DNA from: CAWAMD01 sp963783045
GTDB taxonomy: Bacteria > Actinomycetota > Nitriliruptoria > Nitriliruptorales > Nitriliruptoraceae
Direction: 5' to 3'
Assembly (NCBI GenBank): GCA_963783045.1
Contig: CAWAMD010000009.1
Span: forward strand, 400,675 to 464,674
DNA: 64,000 nucleotides
Below the pieces are notes generated by a model. That model saw nothing but the letters and a program-made list of their open reading frames with translations. It made no database searches and was not told the origin of the DNA. The translations under genes were made by a program, and so were the position numbers. Below, in pieces: positions 57,175 through 64,000 of the stretch. Position 1 is the first letter of the stretch. Every line of letters begins with the position of its first letter.

Positions 57175-58787
57175 GGCGCCCGCCGGCTCCCGTGGCGCTC
57201 GCGCTCGTCGCCGCCGTCGTCGCGCTCGGCGTGGTGCTCGACGCGCAGAACCCGTCGCAGGCCACGGACCGACCCGACCCCGTCCGCGCGGGCGCGGCGA
57301 GCTCCGGGGCCTGGTACTGCGCCGCCGTCGGTATGCGCGACGCCGACGCCGTCCGGATCGTCGCCGCCGCACCGCCGGCGTCCGCCGCAGAGCTGAGTCG
57401 CCCCTCGATCGTGCGGATCGACACGTTCCGGGAGGGCGGCGTCCGGCGCGCCCACGAGGACACCCCGGTCTTTCCCGACTCGAGCTTCGCCGAGACCATC
57501 GGGATGCACGAGGAGAACGTCGGGGTCGCGGCGCGCTGGTGGGAACGCCCCGCCGCCATCAGCCGGGTGTGGGAGCGGGTGCGCGCCGGCGCGCCGTCCG
57601 GCTACGTCACCGGACCCTGCGAACCCGGGCCGAGCCCGATCTGGGTCGTGCCGGGGATGGCCACGGCGGGCGGGGCCCAGGCCACCCTGTTCCTCGCCAA
57701 CCCCTTCGACTCCGACGCGTCGCTGCGGGTGGAGCTCACGACGGCCGACGGTCCTCTGGCGCCCCGGCTGCTGCAGAACGTCGTGGTCCCCCGCCACTCG
57801 GTCCGCCAGGTGCCGCTCAACCGCTACGCCCCGGAGAACCCCGACCTCGGCGTCGTCGTCACGACCCGCTCCGGTCGGGTGATCGCCGAGGCCGTGCAGA
57901 CGTTCACCGCAGCCATCGGCGGTATCGACGGGACGAGCCTCGTGAAGGCGGCGCGGGAACCTGCAGAGACCTGGACCTTTCCCTGGGTCGCCGACCACGA
58001 AGGCGCTGCGTCGAGCTGGCTGTGGGTCACGAACACGACCGACCACGCCGCGGCCGTCACGCTGACCCTCCACACTCGCGACGGCGCGGCCACGGCGCAG
58101 GGGCTCGACGAGGTCACCGTCGAGCCGCACAGCGTGAAGCGGGTGGACCTCGCGGGCTCCGTCCCCGCCGGCCAGGGAGGCCTCACGGTCCGCGCCGACA
58201 ACGGTGTCCCGATCGTCGCGGCCGTCGCCACCGAGTTCACCGGGGAACCCGTCGAGCGCACGGGGCTCGCGGTGCAGCTCGGGTCGCCCGTGACCGACGC
58301 CTCCTGGGTCCTCGCCGGCGGGCCGACCGACGGCCGGCAGGTCTACCTCCGCCTCGCGAACCCACGAGGGGAGCAGGCACGCGTCGACGTGTCGCTGTGG
58401 TCGGCCACCGGTGTCCTCCGTCCCCCCGACCTCCAGGGGGTCACGCTCCCGCCCGGCGGTTGGACGTCGCTGGACCTCGGGCAGTACCTGCCGGCGGCCG
58501 ACCACTTCTCGGCGTTCGTCACCGCGGCGGCGGGCGAGGTCGTCGCCGGGCTCGAGGCCTACGACACCGCCGGTCCGCGCCGACTGGTCGCCGCCCTCGG
58601 CGTGCCCGCCCAGCTGTGGGCCGGCGGGGAGATCGTGCCGCCGGTCGAGTACGTCCCCGGGTACAGCCAGCGCATCGCCACGTCGCTCGGACCGTCTCCG
58701 GAGCCGACGCCGGCGGTCACCGGCGAGACCGGCCAGACCCCGTCGACCGACGCCGGTGGCAGCACCCCGGCGTCGTCGGGTGGCTGA
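57171..58787 (+). CDS. DUF5719 family exported protein
   Basis: 538 residues. A signal-anchor (PVALALVAAVVALGVVL) is followed by an all-beta exported region with repeated strands (WYCAAVGMRDADAVRIVAAA, VPGMATAGGAQATLFLANPF, SSWLWVTNTTDHAAAVTLTL, RQVYLRLANPRGEQARVDVS) and a low-complexity Ser/Thr/Pro tail. DUF5719 proteins sit next to this type of glycosyltransferase in many actinobacteria. No enzymatic motif is seen. Translationally coupled to the GT (ATGA). Confidence 0.8.
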   Translation: MRRPPAPVALALVAAVVALGVVLDAQNPSQATDRPDPVRAGAASSGAWYCAAVGMRDADAVRIVAAAPPASAAELSRPSIVRIDTFREGGVRRAHEDTPVFPDSSFAETIGMHEENVGVAARWWERPAAISRVWERVRAGAPSGYVTGPCEPGPSPIWVVPGMATAGGAQATLFLANPFDSDASLRVELTTADGPLAPRLLQNVVVPRHSVRQVPLNRYAPENPDLGVVVTTRSGRVIAEAVQTFTAAIGGIDGTSLVKAAREPAETWTFPWVADHEGAASSWLWVTNTTDHAAAVTLTLHTRDGAATAQGLDEVTVEPHSVKRVDLAGSVPAGQGGLTVRADNGVPIVAAVATEFTGEPVERTGLAVQLGSPVTDASWVLAGGPTDGRQVYLRLANPRGEQARVDVSLWSATGVLRPPDLQGVTLPPGGWTSLDLGQYLPAADHFSAFVTAAAGEVVAGLEAYDTAGPRRLVAALGVPAQLWAGGEIVPPVEYVPGYSQRIATSLGPSPEPTPAVTGETGQTPSTDAGGSTPASSGG

Positions 58788-58820
58788 CGGGCCTGCTGCC
58801 CGGTCCGGCGTGAGCGCCGG

Positions 58821-59246
58821 TCACCACCCGAGCTCGTCGAGCCGGTCGTCGTCGATCCCGAAGTGGTGCGCGACCTCGTGCACGACCGTCTCGCGGACCA
58901 CGTCGGCGAGCTCGGCTTTGGTCGTCGCCCGCGCCTCGATCGGGCGGCGGTAGAGCGTGATGCGGTCGGGCAGCAGCGGCAGGTCCGCGCTGCGCACGGT
59001 CCGGGGCACCCCCTGATAGAGGCCGAGCAGCACCTCGTCGCCCTGACCGAGCGCGTTGCCGGGCGGCACGTCCTCCACGACGATCTGCACGTTCTCGATG
59101 TAGTCGAGCAGCTCCTGGGGCAACGATGCGAGCGCGTCATCCACCAGTCGGTCGAAGCGGTCGCGCGTCAACGAGCGGTAGCCGTCGACCGGACGCCGCC
59201 GCCGGTCGGCGGTGGCGCGGCGGTACCGGGCGTGGCGATCGTCCAT
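58821..59246 (-). CDS. Zincin-like metallopeptidase family protein (Rv3259-like)
   Basis: 141 residues. The start ATG 59246 opens a basic tail, followed by RLVDDALASLPQELLDYIEN and a clear HExxH motif in VVRETVVHEVAHHFGIDDDR (a metzincin-like HExxHxxGxxD). Family members are conserved next to whiB2 and manB. The target is unknown. On the opposite strand to its neighbours. Confidence 0.85.
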   Translation of the reverse strand: MDDRHARYRRATADRRRRPVDGYRSLTRDRFDRLVDDALASLPQELLDYIENVQIVVEDVPPGNALGQGDEVLLGLYQGVPRTVRSADLPLLPDRITLYRRPIEARATTKAELADVVRETVVHEVAHHFGIDDDRLDELGW

Positions 59247-59669
59247 CGACGCGAGCGTATCGCCGCGGCGTGGCGGTCGGCCGGGGCCATCCTCGCCGGG
59301 TGCCACCCACGGGTTGCATCCGCGACGAGCGGCGTGCTAGGCTTGTCTCTGTCGCCCCGAGAGGCGTCTCGCCAGAGGACCGAAGAGGAACGAGCGAGCG
59401 TCGATCGGGGCGACACCTGTGTCTGGGGGTCCAGGGCGGTGTCTGGGGGTTCAGGGCGGGATTCCCGGCCGAGCGGGGGGGGGCAGTGGGGCCCGGCTTC
59501 TTCGGTCCGTTTCGGCGGGGCGGTCGGGCGAATCACACCACTCGTCTTGGGTGCGCATCGGTTACCCAAGACGACTCGGACCCGGGGCATGCCCCCCTGA
59601 GTGGCCGCCCGAGCGCAGGTGGTCGCGGATGGTTGCCAAACCACAGGCCTGTCGTTTAGCGTTCGTGCC
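59247..59669. other. Intergenic region with a G-rich tandem duplication
   Basis: 423 bases with no gene. A 20-bp unit (GTGTCTGGGGGTCCAGGGCG) is tandemly duplicated at about 59419-59458 with one change, followed by a run of nine G at about 59476-59484. The right end holds the promoter of the DUF3499 gene. Confidence 0.6.
59633..59661 (+). promoter_or_regulatory. Promoter giving a probably leaderless DUF3499 transcript
   Basis: TTGCCA (59633-59638) and TTAGCG (59656-59661) with 17-bp spacing. A start site 7-9 bp downstream coincides with the GTG at 59670, which has no ribosome-binding site. Confidence 0.45.
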
Positions 59670-60413
59670 GTGGCTGACCGGGGTGAAGCGCGACTGAGGC
59701 GGGACCATGTCGTCCGGCCGCTTTCGCGCGTCGCGGCGCGACCGTGCGCACGACCGGGTTGCCCGGCGCCGGCCACGGCGACGCTGAACTACCGCTACAG
59801 CTCGCGGGAGGTCTGGCTGCTCGGCCTCGCGCCGGAGCGGATTCCCGGCGCGTACGACCTCTGTCGTCCGCACGCCGAGCGCACGCAGCCGCCGCAGGGC
59901 TGGGAGCTCGTCGACCAGCGCGATGGCGAGGACGACCTCGCGGGATCCGACGAGCAGGCATCCGCTCCGTCCTCGCCGAGGCAGCGACCGTCGGGCGCAC
60001 GGGCGCCGGCCCCGGCGCGAGACCTCGGGGGCGAGGACACCGTCGCCGTCCTGGCCGCCGCGCTGCACGCGGTCCCGGACGACGACGATCGGCACGAGGA
60101 GACGCCGTCCGTCCGCGATCGCGGCGACGAGCCTTCCCCGCTCCTCGAGCCGGACGAGGAGGTCAGCCAGGCCTTCGCGGAGCTCCGGGACGTGGCGACG
60201 CCCGAGGGCAACGCCGATCGCGAGGCGACAACGACCGCCCGGGAGGTGGCGCCGGTGGAGTCCGTGGACGATCTCGAGGACCTCGAAGCGACGGCGGAGG
60301 CCATCCTCGCGGCGCTCGATGCGCTCGAGCGACGCATGGCCGGCCGCCACACGGGCCGATCCGCCAGCGGCGACGCCGACGGCGGTGGCGCGGACCAGGC
60401 GACCCTCTGGTAG
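59670..60413 (+). CDS. DUF3499 family protein (Rv3258c-like)
   Basis: 247 residues. The conserved part is at about 25-75: ARPCARPGCPAPATATLNYR, YSSREVWLLGL, and AYDLCRPHAERTQPPQGWEL, with cysteines and histidine of a probable zinc site. The C-terminal 150 residues are acidic and low complexity. DUF3499 genes lie beside manB and whiB2 in actinobacteria. The GTG at 59670 is supported by the adjacent promoter and gives a conserved-length N-terminus. Confidence 0.8.
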   Translation: MADRGEARLRRDHVVRPLSRVAARPCARPGCPAPATATLNYRYSSREVWLLGLAPERIPGAYDLCRPHAERTQPPQGWELVDQRDGEDDLAGSDEQASAPSSPRQRPSGARAPAPARDLGGEDTVAVLAAALHAVPDDDDRHEETPSVRDRGDEPSPLLEPDEEVSQAFAELRDVATPEGNADREATTTAREVAPVESVDDLEDLEATAEAILAALDALERRMAGRHTGRSASGDADGGGADQATLW

Positions 60414-60566
60414 CGCGGTCGCCGGTCGCGTCCGACGGCGTGGACGGGCGCTCGCCTGCCCGCCGACGCCCTGCGCGGAAGGGCCGCGTCCACCCTGGAC
60501 CGTGCCGGATGTTGTTTCTTGTGTGCGCGCCGGTACCTAAGATCCCTGGCGTCCGGAAGGTGCGGT

Positions 60567-60917
60567 GTGGCCATACCCCGCGAGATCATCAAGCAGGTGC
60601 GTCGACTCGACGAGTACGACCTGCGACGGCTCATGATCCTCGTGCGGGGGCTGCTCCTCGCCGTCGACGGTGAGCCGGAGGGCGCCCTCGAGGAGGACGC
60701 CGTCGACTGCCGGGTCACCTACCGGCAGGAGCACGTGCGCTGCAACAAGCCCGGCTGCACGTCCTGTCCGCACGGTCCCTACTGGTACGCGTACTGGAAG
60801 GAGGACGGCCGGTCGCGCTCCCAGTACATCGGCCGGCACCTCCCGGGGGAGCCGCTCGAGCCCGTGGTGCCCGACCGTGACGAGCGTCCCGCAGGGAAGC
60901 GGGCAGGTGACGAGTAG
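60567..60917 (+). CDS. Small cysteine-rich (DUF6788-like) protein
   Basis: 116 residues from GTG 60567. A helical start (REIIKQVRRLDEYDLRRLMI) is followed by a knuckle EHVRCNKPGCTSCPHGPYWY (three Cys, one His) and YAYWKEDGRSRSQYIGRHL. The C-x4-C-x2-C-x-H-G-P-Y-W-Y motif is shared by DUF6788-type proteins, whose function is unknown. It lies between DUF3499 and manB, an unusual insertion in this block. Confidence 0.6.
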   Translation: MAIPREIIKQVRRLDEYDLRRLMILVRGLLLAVDGEPEGALEEDAVDCRVTYRQEHVRCNKPGCTSCPHGPYWYAYWKEDGRSRSQYIGRHLPGEPLEPVVPDRDERPAGKRAGDE

Positions 60918-60950
60918 GATCGCCCCCGCCCGACGGAAAGGGGCACGGGG

Positions 60951-62333
60951 GTGACCAACCTCGACCGGATCTTCAAGGCCTACGACGTGCGTGGGCTCGT
61001 CGGTGACGAGCTCGACGCGGACGTGGTGCGTCGCATCGGCGCGGCCGCGGCACACGTGCTGCTCGACGGCGACGGCGCAGGGAGCCGGGGCGGCGGGACA
61101 CGGCCGGCGATCGCCGTGGGGCGCGACATGCGGGCCTCGTCGCCCGAGCTCGTCGAGGCGTTCGCGGCCGGCGTCACCTCCCAGGGCGTCGACGTGATCG
61201 ACATCGGACTGGCGTCCACGGACATGCTGTACTACGCGTCCGGGGTGCTCGACGTACCCGGGGCGATGTTCACGGCCAGCCACAACCCGCCGACCTACAA
61301 CGGCATCAAGATGTGTCGGGCCGGGGCGCAGCCGGTGGCGATCGACACGGGGCTGGCGGAGATCCGTGACGGCGCCGCCGCCGGCCAGCCCGCGGCGGTC
61401 GCCGACCGGGGCGCGGTGCGCGAGGAGGACGTGCTCGACCGCTTCGCCGCGCACGTCCGCAGCTTCGTGGACCCGGGGCAGCTCGCGCCGCTGCGGTTCG
61501 CGGTGGACGCGGGCAACGGCATGGCCGGGTACGTGTGTCCGGCGGTGTTCGACACGCTGCCCTTCGACGTGGTCAGGCTCTTCTTCGAGCTCGACGGCAC
61601 CTTCCCGAACCACCCCGCGAACCCGATCGAGCCCGAGAACCTGCGCGACCTCCAGCAGGCCGTCCGCGACGACAACCTCGTCCTCGGGCTCGCGTTCGAC
61701 GGCGACGCCGACCGGGTGTTCGCCGTCGACGAGCGCGGCGAGCTGGTCCCGTCCTCGCTCGTCGGCGCGGTCGTGGCCGATCGGCTGCTGGCCAAGCAGC
61801 CGGACGAGACCGTGCTCTACAACCTCATCTGCTCGCACGTCGTGCCCGAGACGATCCGGACGGCCGGTGGGACGGCGGTGCGCACCCGGGTCGGGCACTC
61901 GTTCATCAAGCGGCGTATGGCCGAGACGGGCGCGATCTTCGCTGCCGAGCACTCCGGCCACTACTACTTCCGCGACAACTATCGGGCCGACTCCGGTCTC
62001 ATCGCCGCCCTGCTGCTGCTCGAGGCCGTATCGGTCGCCGGCGCCCCGCTCTCGGAGGTCGTCGCCCCCTACGACCGCTACGTCCAGTCGGGCGAGATCA
62101 ACTTCGAGGTCGACGACCAGCAGGCCGCGCTCGAACGGGTCGCGCAGCACTTCCGCGCGCGCGGCGAGGAGGACCGGGAGGACGGGCTCACCGTCGAGAC
62201 GCGCGACGAGGGCTGGTTCAACCTGCGTCCCTCCAACACCGAGCCGCTGCTGCGGCTCAACGTCGAGGGTGCCGACCGTGCGGCCATGACCCGCCTGCGC
62301 GACGAGGTGGCCGACATCGTGACCGGGGCCTGA
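60951..62333 (+). CDS. manB: Phosphomannomutase / phosphoglucomutase (ManB)
   Basis: 460 residues of the alpha-D-phosphohexomutase family: IFKAYDVRGLVGDELDADVV, phosphoserine loop GAMFTASHNPPTYNGIKMCR, metal loop LGLAFDGDADRVFAVDERGE, sugar loop FAAEHSGHYYFRDNY, and phosphate loop LRPSNTEPLLRLNVEG. It makes mannose 1-phosphate for GDP-mannose and envelope mannosides. The GTG at 60951 is 33 bp after the previous gene. Confidence 0.95.
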   Translation: MTNLDRIFKAYDVRGLVGDELDADVVRRIGAAAAHVLLDGDGAGSRGGGTRPAIAVGRDMRASSPELVEAFAAGVTSQGVDVIDIGLASTDMLYYASGVLDVPGAMFTASHNPPTYNGIKMCRAGAQPVAIDTGLAEIRDGAAAGQPAAVADRGAVREEDVLDRFAAHVRSFVDPGQLAPLRFAVDAGNGMAGYVCPAVFDTLPFDVVRLFFELDGTFPNHPANPIEPENLRDLQQAVRDDNLVLGLAFDGDADRVFAVDERGELVPSSLVGAVVADRLLAKQPDETVLYNLICSHVVPETIRTAGGTAVRTRVGHSFIKRRMAETGAIFAAEHSGHYYFRDNYRADSGLIAALLLLEAVSVAGAPLSEVVAPYDRYVQSGEINFEVDDQQAALERVAQHFRARGEEDREDGLTVETRDEGWFNLRPSNTEPLLRLNVEGADRAAMTRLRDEVADIVTGA

Positions 62334-62370
62334 CGCCCACGCTCCGACCCTTCCTGCGAAAGGCATCGCC

Positions 62371-62554
62371 ATGCAGCTCGACGAGCAGCTCCTCGAGATC
62401 CTGATCTGTCCGGCCTGTCGCTCGGAACGTCGAGTACAAGGAACGCCGCCACGTCATCGTCTGTACCGGCTGCGGTCTGCAGTACCCGGTGAAGGACGGC
62501 ATCCCGGTCATGCTCGTCGAGGAGGCGAAGCCGTCGCGGAAGCGCAAGTCGTGA
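62371..62554 (+). CDS. Trm112-family zinc-ribbon protein, one-base frameshift at about 62425
   Basis: The start LDEQLLEILICPACRS and, in another frame from 62426, NVEYKERRHVIVCTGCGLQY and PVKDGIPVMLVEEAKP together form a normal 60-residue Trm112 protein (CPxC and CxxC zinc ribbon). A single extra G near 62425 breaks it. Bacterial homologues bind methyltransferases or stabilise enzymes, and this one lies between manB and the SIS isomerase as elsewhere. Probably a sequence error. Confidence 0.75.
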
Positions 62555-63681
62555 CCCAGGCGGAGCCGAACCGTCCGTCGCGGCCCGCGCCGCCGCCGGA
62601 CAGCCCGTTGGCGACCATCGACCTCGCCGCCGTCGACCCCGCGGACATGCTCGGGGTCGTCGAGGACAGCCCCGCTCAGTGGCGGCACGCGCTCGAGCTG
62701 GCGCTGGCCGGCCCCCATCCGGAGGGTCGCCCCGGCTCGGTCGTGGTGACCGGCATGGGCGGATCGGGGATCGCCGGCGACGTGGCGGCCCTCCTCGCGG
62801 CGCAGCGCGGCACCGTGCCGGTCGTCACGGCGAAGGGCTACGAGCTGCCGGCCTTCGCCGGCCCGGACACCCTCGTCGTCACGGTGAGCTACTCGGGCAA
62901 CACCGAGGAGACGCTCTCGTGCGCCCAGACCGCCGCCGAGCGCGGCGCCCGGCGGTTCGCCGTGACCTCCGGGGGCACGCTGGCGTCCCGCGCCGAGCAG
63001 GACGGGATCCCGACGGTGACCGTGCCGCCGGGCCGCCAGCCCCGAGCGAGCCTGGCCTACCTCACCGTCCCCGTCCTCGTGGCGCTCGACCGCGCCGGCG
63101 TGCTCCCCGGTGTCGCGGACGACCTCGTCGGCCTCGCCGGCCATCTCGACGGCCTCGTCGAGCGGTGGGGACGTGGCGCCGACCCCGACGGCAACGAGGC
63201 CCTGGCCGCCGCGCTCGCCCTGCGCGACCACGCGCCGCTCGTGTACGGCGGGCGGGGCGTGCCCGCCCTCGTCGGCCTGCGCGCCAAGTGCCAGATCAAC
63301 GAGATGGCGAAGCGGCCCGCCTTCCACCACGAGCTGCCAGAGCTCGACCACAACGAGATCGTGGGCTGGGACACCCGGCACGGGATGCCGGCGCTGACCG
63401 GCCGGCTCGGCCTGCTCCAGCTGCACAGCAGGGCCGACGAGCACCCGCAGGTCAGCCGCCGCATCGAGGCGACCCTCGCGGTCGCCGGCAGCGGGTTCGG
63501 CACCGTCCACCATCACGCGCTCGTCGGCGACACCGCCCTTCAGCGGTTGGCCGCGGGCATCCTGTTCGTCGACCTCGTCGCCGTCTACCTCGCGCTGCTC
63601 GCCGAGGTCGACCCCACACCGGTCGAGGTCATCGAGCAGCTCAAGCGGCGCATCGCGCCGGTCGATGACGCGGGCACGTGA
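62551..63681 (+). CDS. Bifunctional phosphoglucose/phosphomannose isomerase-family protein (SIS)
   Basis: 376 residues. The N-terminal SIS domain has VVTGMGGSGIAGDVAALLAA and VVTVSYSGNTEETLSCAQTA, and the C-terminal half has the PGI/PMI segment NEMAKRPAFHHELPELDHNE (catalytic Glu and His). It interconverts fructose 6-phosphate with glucose or mannose 6-phosphate and so can feed ManB. The GTG at 62551 overlaps the Trm112 stop (GTGA). Syntenic with Rv3256c. Confidence 0.9.
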   Translation: MTQAEPNRPSRPAPPPDSPLATIDLAAVDPADMLGVVEDSPAQWRHALELALAGPHPEGRPGSVVVTGMGGSGIAGDVAALLAAQRGTVPVVTAKGYELPAFAGPDTLVVTVSYSGNTEETLSCAQTAAERGARRFAVTSGGTLASRAEQDGIPTVTVPPGRQPRASLAYLTVPVLVALDRAGVLPGVADDLVGLAGHLDGLVERWGRGADPDGNEALAAALALRDHAPLVYGGRGVPALVGLRAKCQINEMAKRPAFHHELPELDHNEIVGWDTRHGMPALTGRLGLLQLHSRADEHPQVSRRIEATLAVAGSGFGTVHHHALVGDTALQRLAAGILFVDLVAVYLALLAEVDPTPVEVIEQLKRRIAPVDDAGT

Positions 63682-63727
63682 GCCGGCGCACGTCGGCATC
63701 CGCACGCGACGAACGAGGGTGACATCC

Positions 63728-64000
63728 ATGCGGGACCAGGACGACCAGGTCGAGCGCGCGACGCTGGCCCTTGCGGCCCGCCTCCCCGATGCGGCCCCGG
63801 AGATCCTGCTGACGCTGGGCTCCGGGCTGTCGGCGGTGGGCGACCAGATCGAGGACCCGATCGACATCCCGATGGCGGCGCTGCCGGGCATCCCCGTGTC
63901 GCGGGTGCCGGGCCACGCCGCGGTCCTGCGCTACGGCCGGCTCGGCGGCAAGGTCGTGCTCGCGCAGCTCGGCCGAGTGCACCTCTACGAGGGGTGGGAG
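63728..64000 (+). CDS. Purine nucleoside phosphorylase, 5' part (runs off the window)
   Basis: The first 91 residues: ILLTLGSGLSAVGDQIEDP (phosphate-binding GSGL), IPMAALPGIPVSRVPGHAAV and GGKVVLAQLGRVHLYEGW, the PNP family-2 signature. It cleaves purine nucleosides with phosphate. The ATG at 63728 follows GAGGGTGAC. The remaining roughly 180 residues lie beyond the window. Confidence 0.85.
   Translation, partial: MRDQDDQVERATLALAARLPDAAPEILLTLGSGLSAVGDQIEDPIDIPMAALPGIPVSRVPGHAAVLRYGRLGGKVVLAQLGRVHLYEGWE

Overview
This is a chromosomal segment of a high-GC actinobacterium (Actinomycetota). The evidence is GC-rich codon use, many GTG starts, a WhiB-family Fe-S regulator, a resuscitation-promoting factor, the coenzyme F420 genes fbiA, fbiB and fbiC, and the gene order whiB, GT2, DUF5719, zincin, DUF3499, manB, Trm112, SIS isomerase. 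I recall a similar block around whiB2 and manB in mycobacteria and streptomycetes. F420 genes next to a pentose-phosphate operon, and a stray cytochrome b fragment, suggest a deep-branching actinobacterial class, but the sequence does not name one.

Layout. 1-2066: an RHH/MazF-type toxin-antitoxin pair, an ICMT-like methyltransferase and a decayed reductase fused to an integrase stub. 2221-6987: a compact integrative element of about 4.7 kb in tRNA-Lys(CTT), with a putative excisionase, an RHH protein, a DUF4258/YgiT toxin-antitoxin pair, small envelope proteins and a tyrosine integrase. Its left end abuts the remnant of a near-identical sister element. 6946-15771: tRNA-Lys and tRNA-His, a cyclopropane-synthase-like enzyme, a sterol-desaturase-like hydroxylase, a frameshifted SDR and a frameshifted MDMPI-like gene, a TetR regulator, TerC, tRNA-Arg, UspA, a site-2 protease and a PPC protein. 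16014-22398: a small membrane protein, a PhoU/TrkA-C regulator divergent from a double-MgtE transporter with an unusual leader, a metal-dependent hydrolase, tRNA-Gly and Rpf. 22626-36279: tRNA-Pro, a HAD hydrolase, tig-clpP-clpX, two membrane or anchored proteins, a PLP dehydratase, valS-folC-ndk and a RadC-like JAB protein. 36281-38159: a MITE, a transposon remnant, an RHH/PIN pair and a gene-free stretch full of palindromes.

38160-45814 is one tightly overlapping minus-strand operon (tal, gnd, zwf, ROK glucokinase, histidine phosphatase, pgl, tkt). It covers glucose phosphorylation plus both branches of the pentose phosphate pathway. 45839-46575 holds two gene fragments. 46571-51436 carries fbiA-fbiB divergent from fbiC, the core of F420 synthesis. 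51617-53893 carries a sigma factor, a protein with a tandem seven-residue repeat, and WhiB. 54115-63681 is the conserved envelope-sugar block, and a purine nucleoside phosphorylase runs off the window end.

Repeats and caveats. A 161-bp miniature inverted-repeat element occurs twice in full, each time at a CTAG overlapping a gene's TAG stop, and once as a half copy beside fbiC. Several conserved genes (valS, Trm112, SDR, MDMPI-like) carry single-base frameshifts. Those in valS and Trm112 are probably sequence errors rather than biology.
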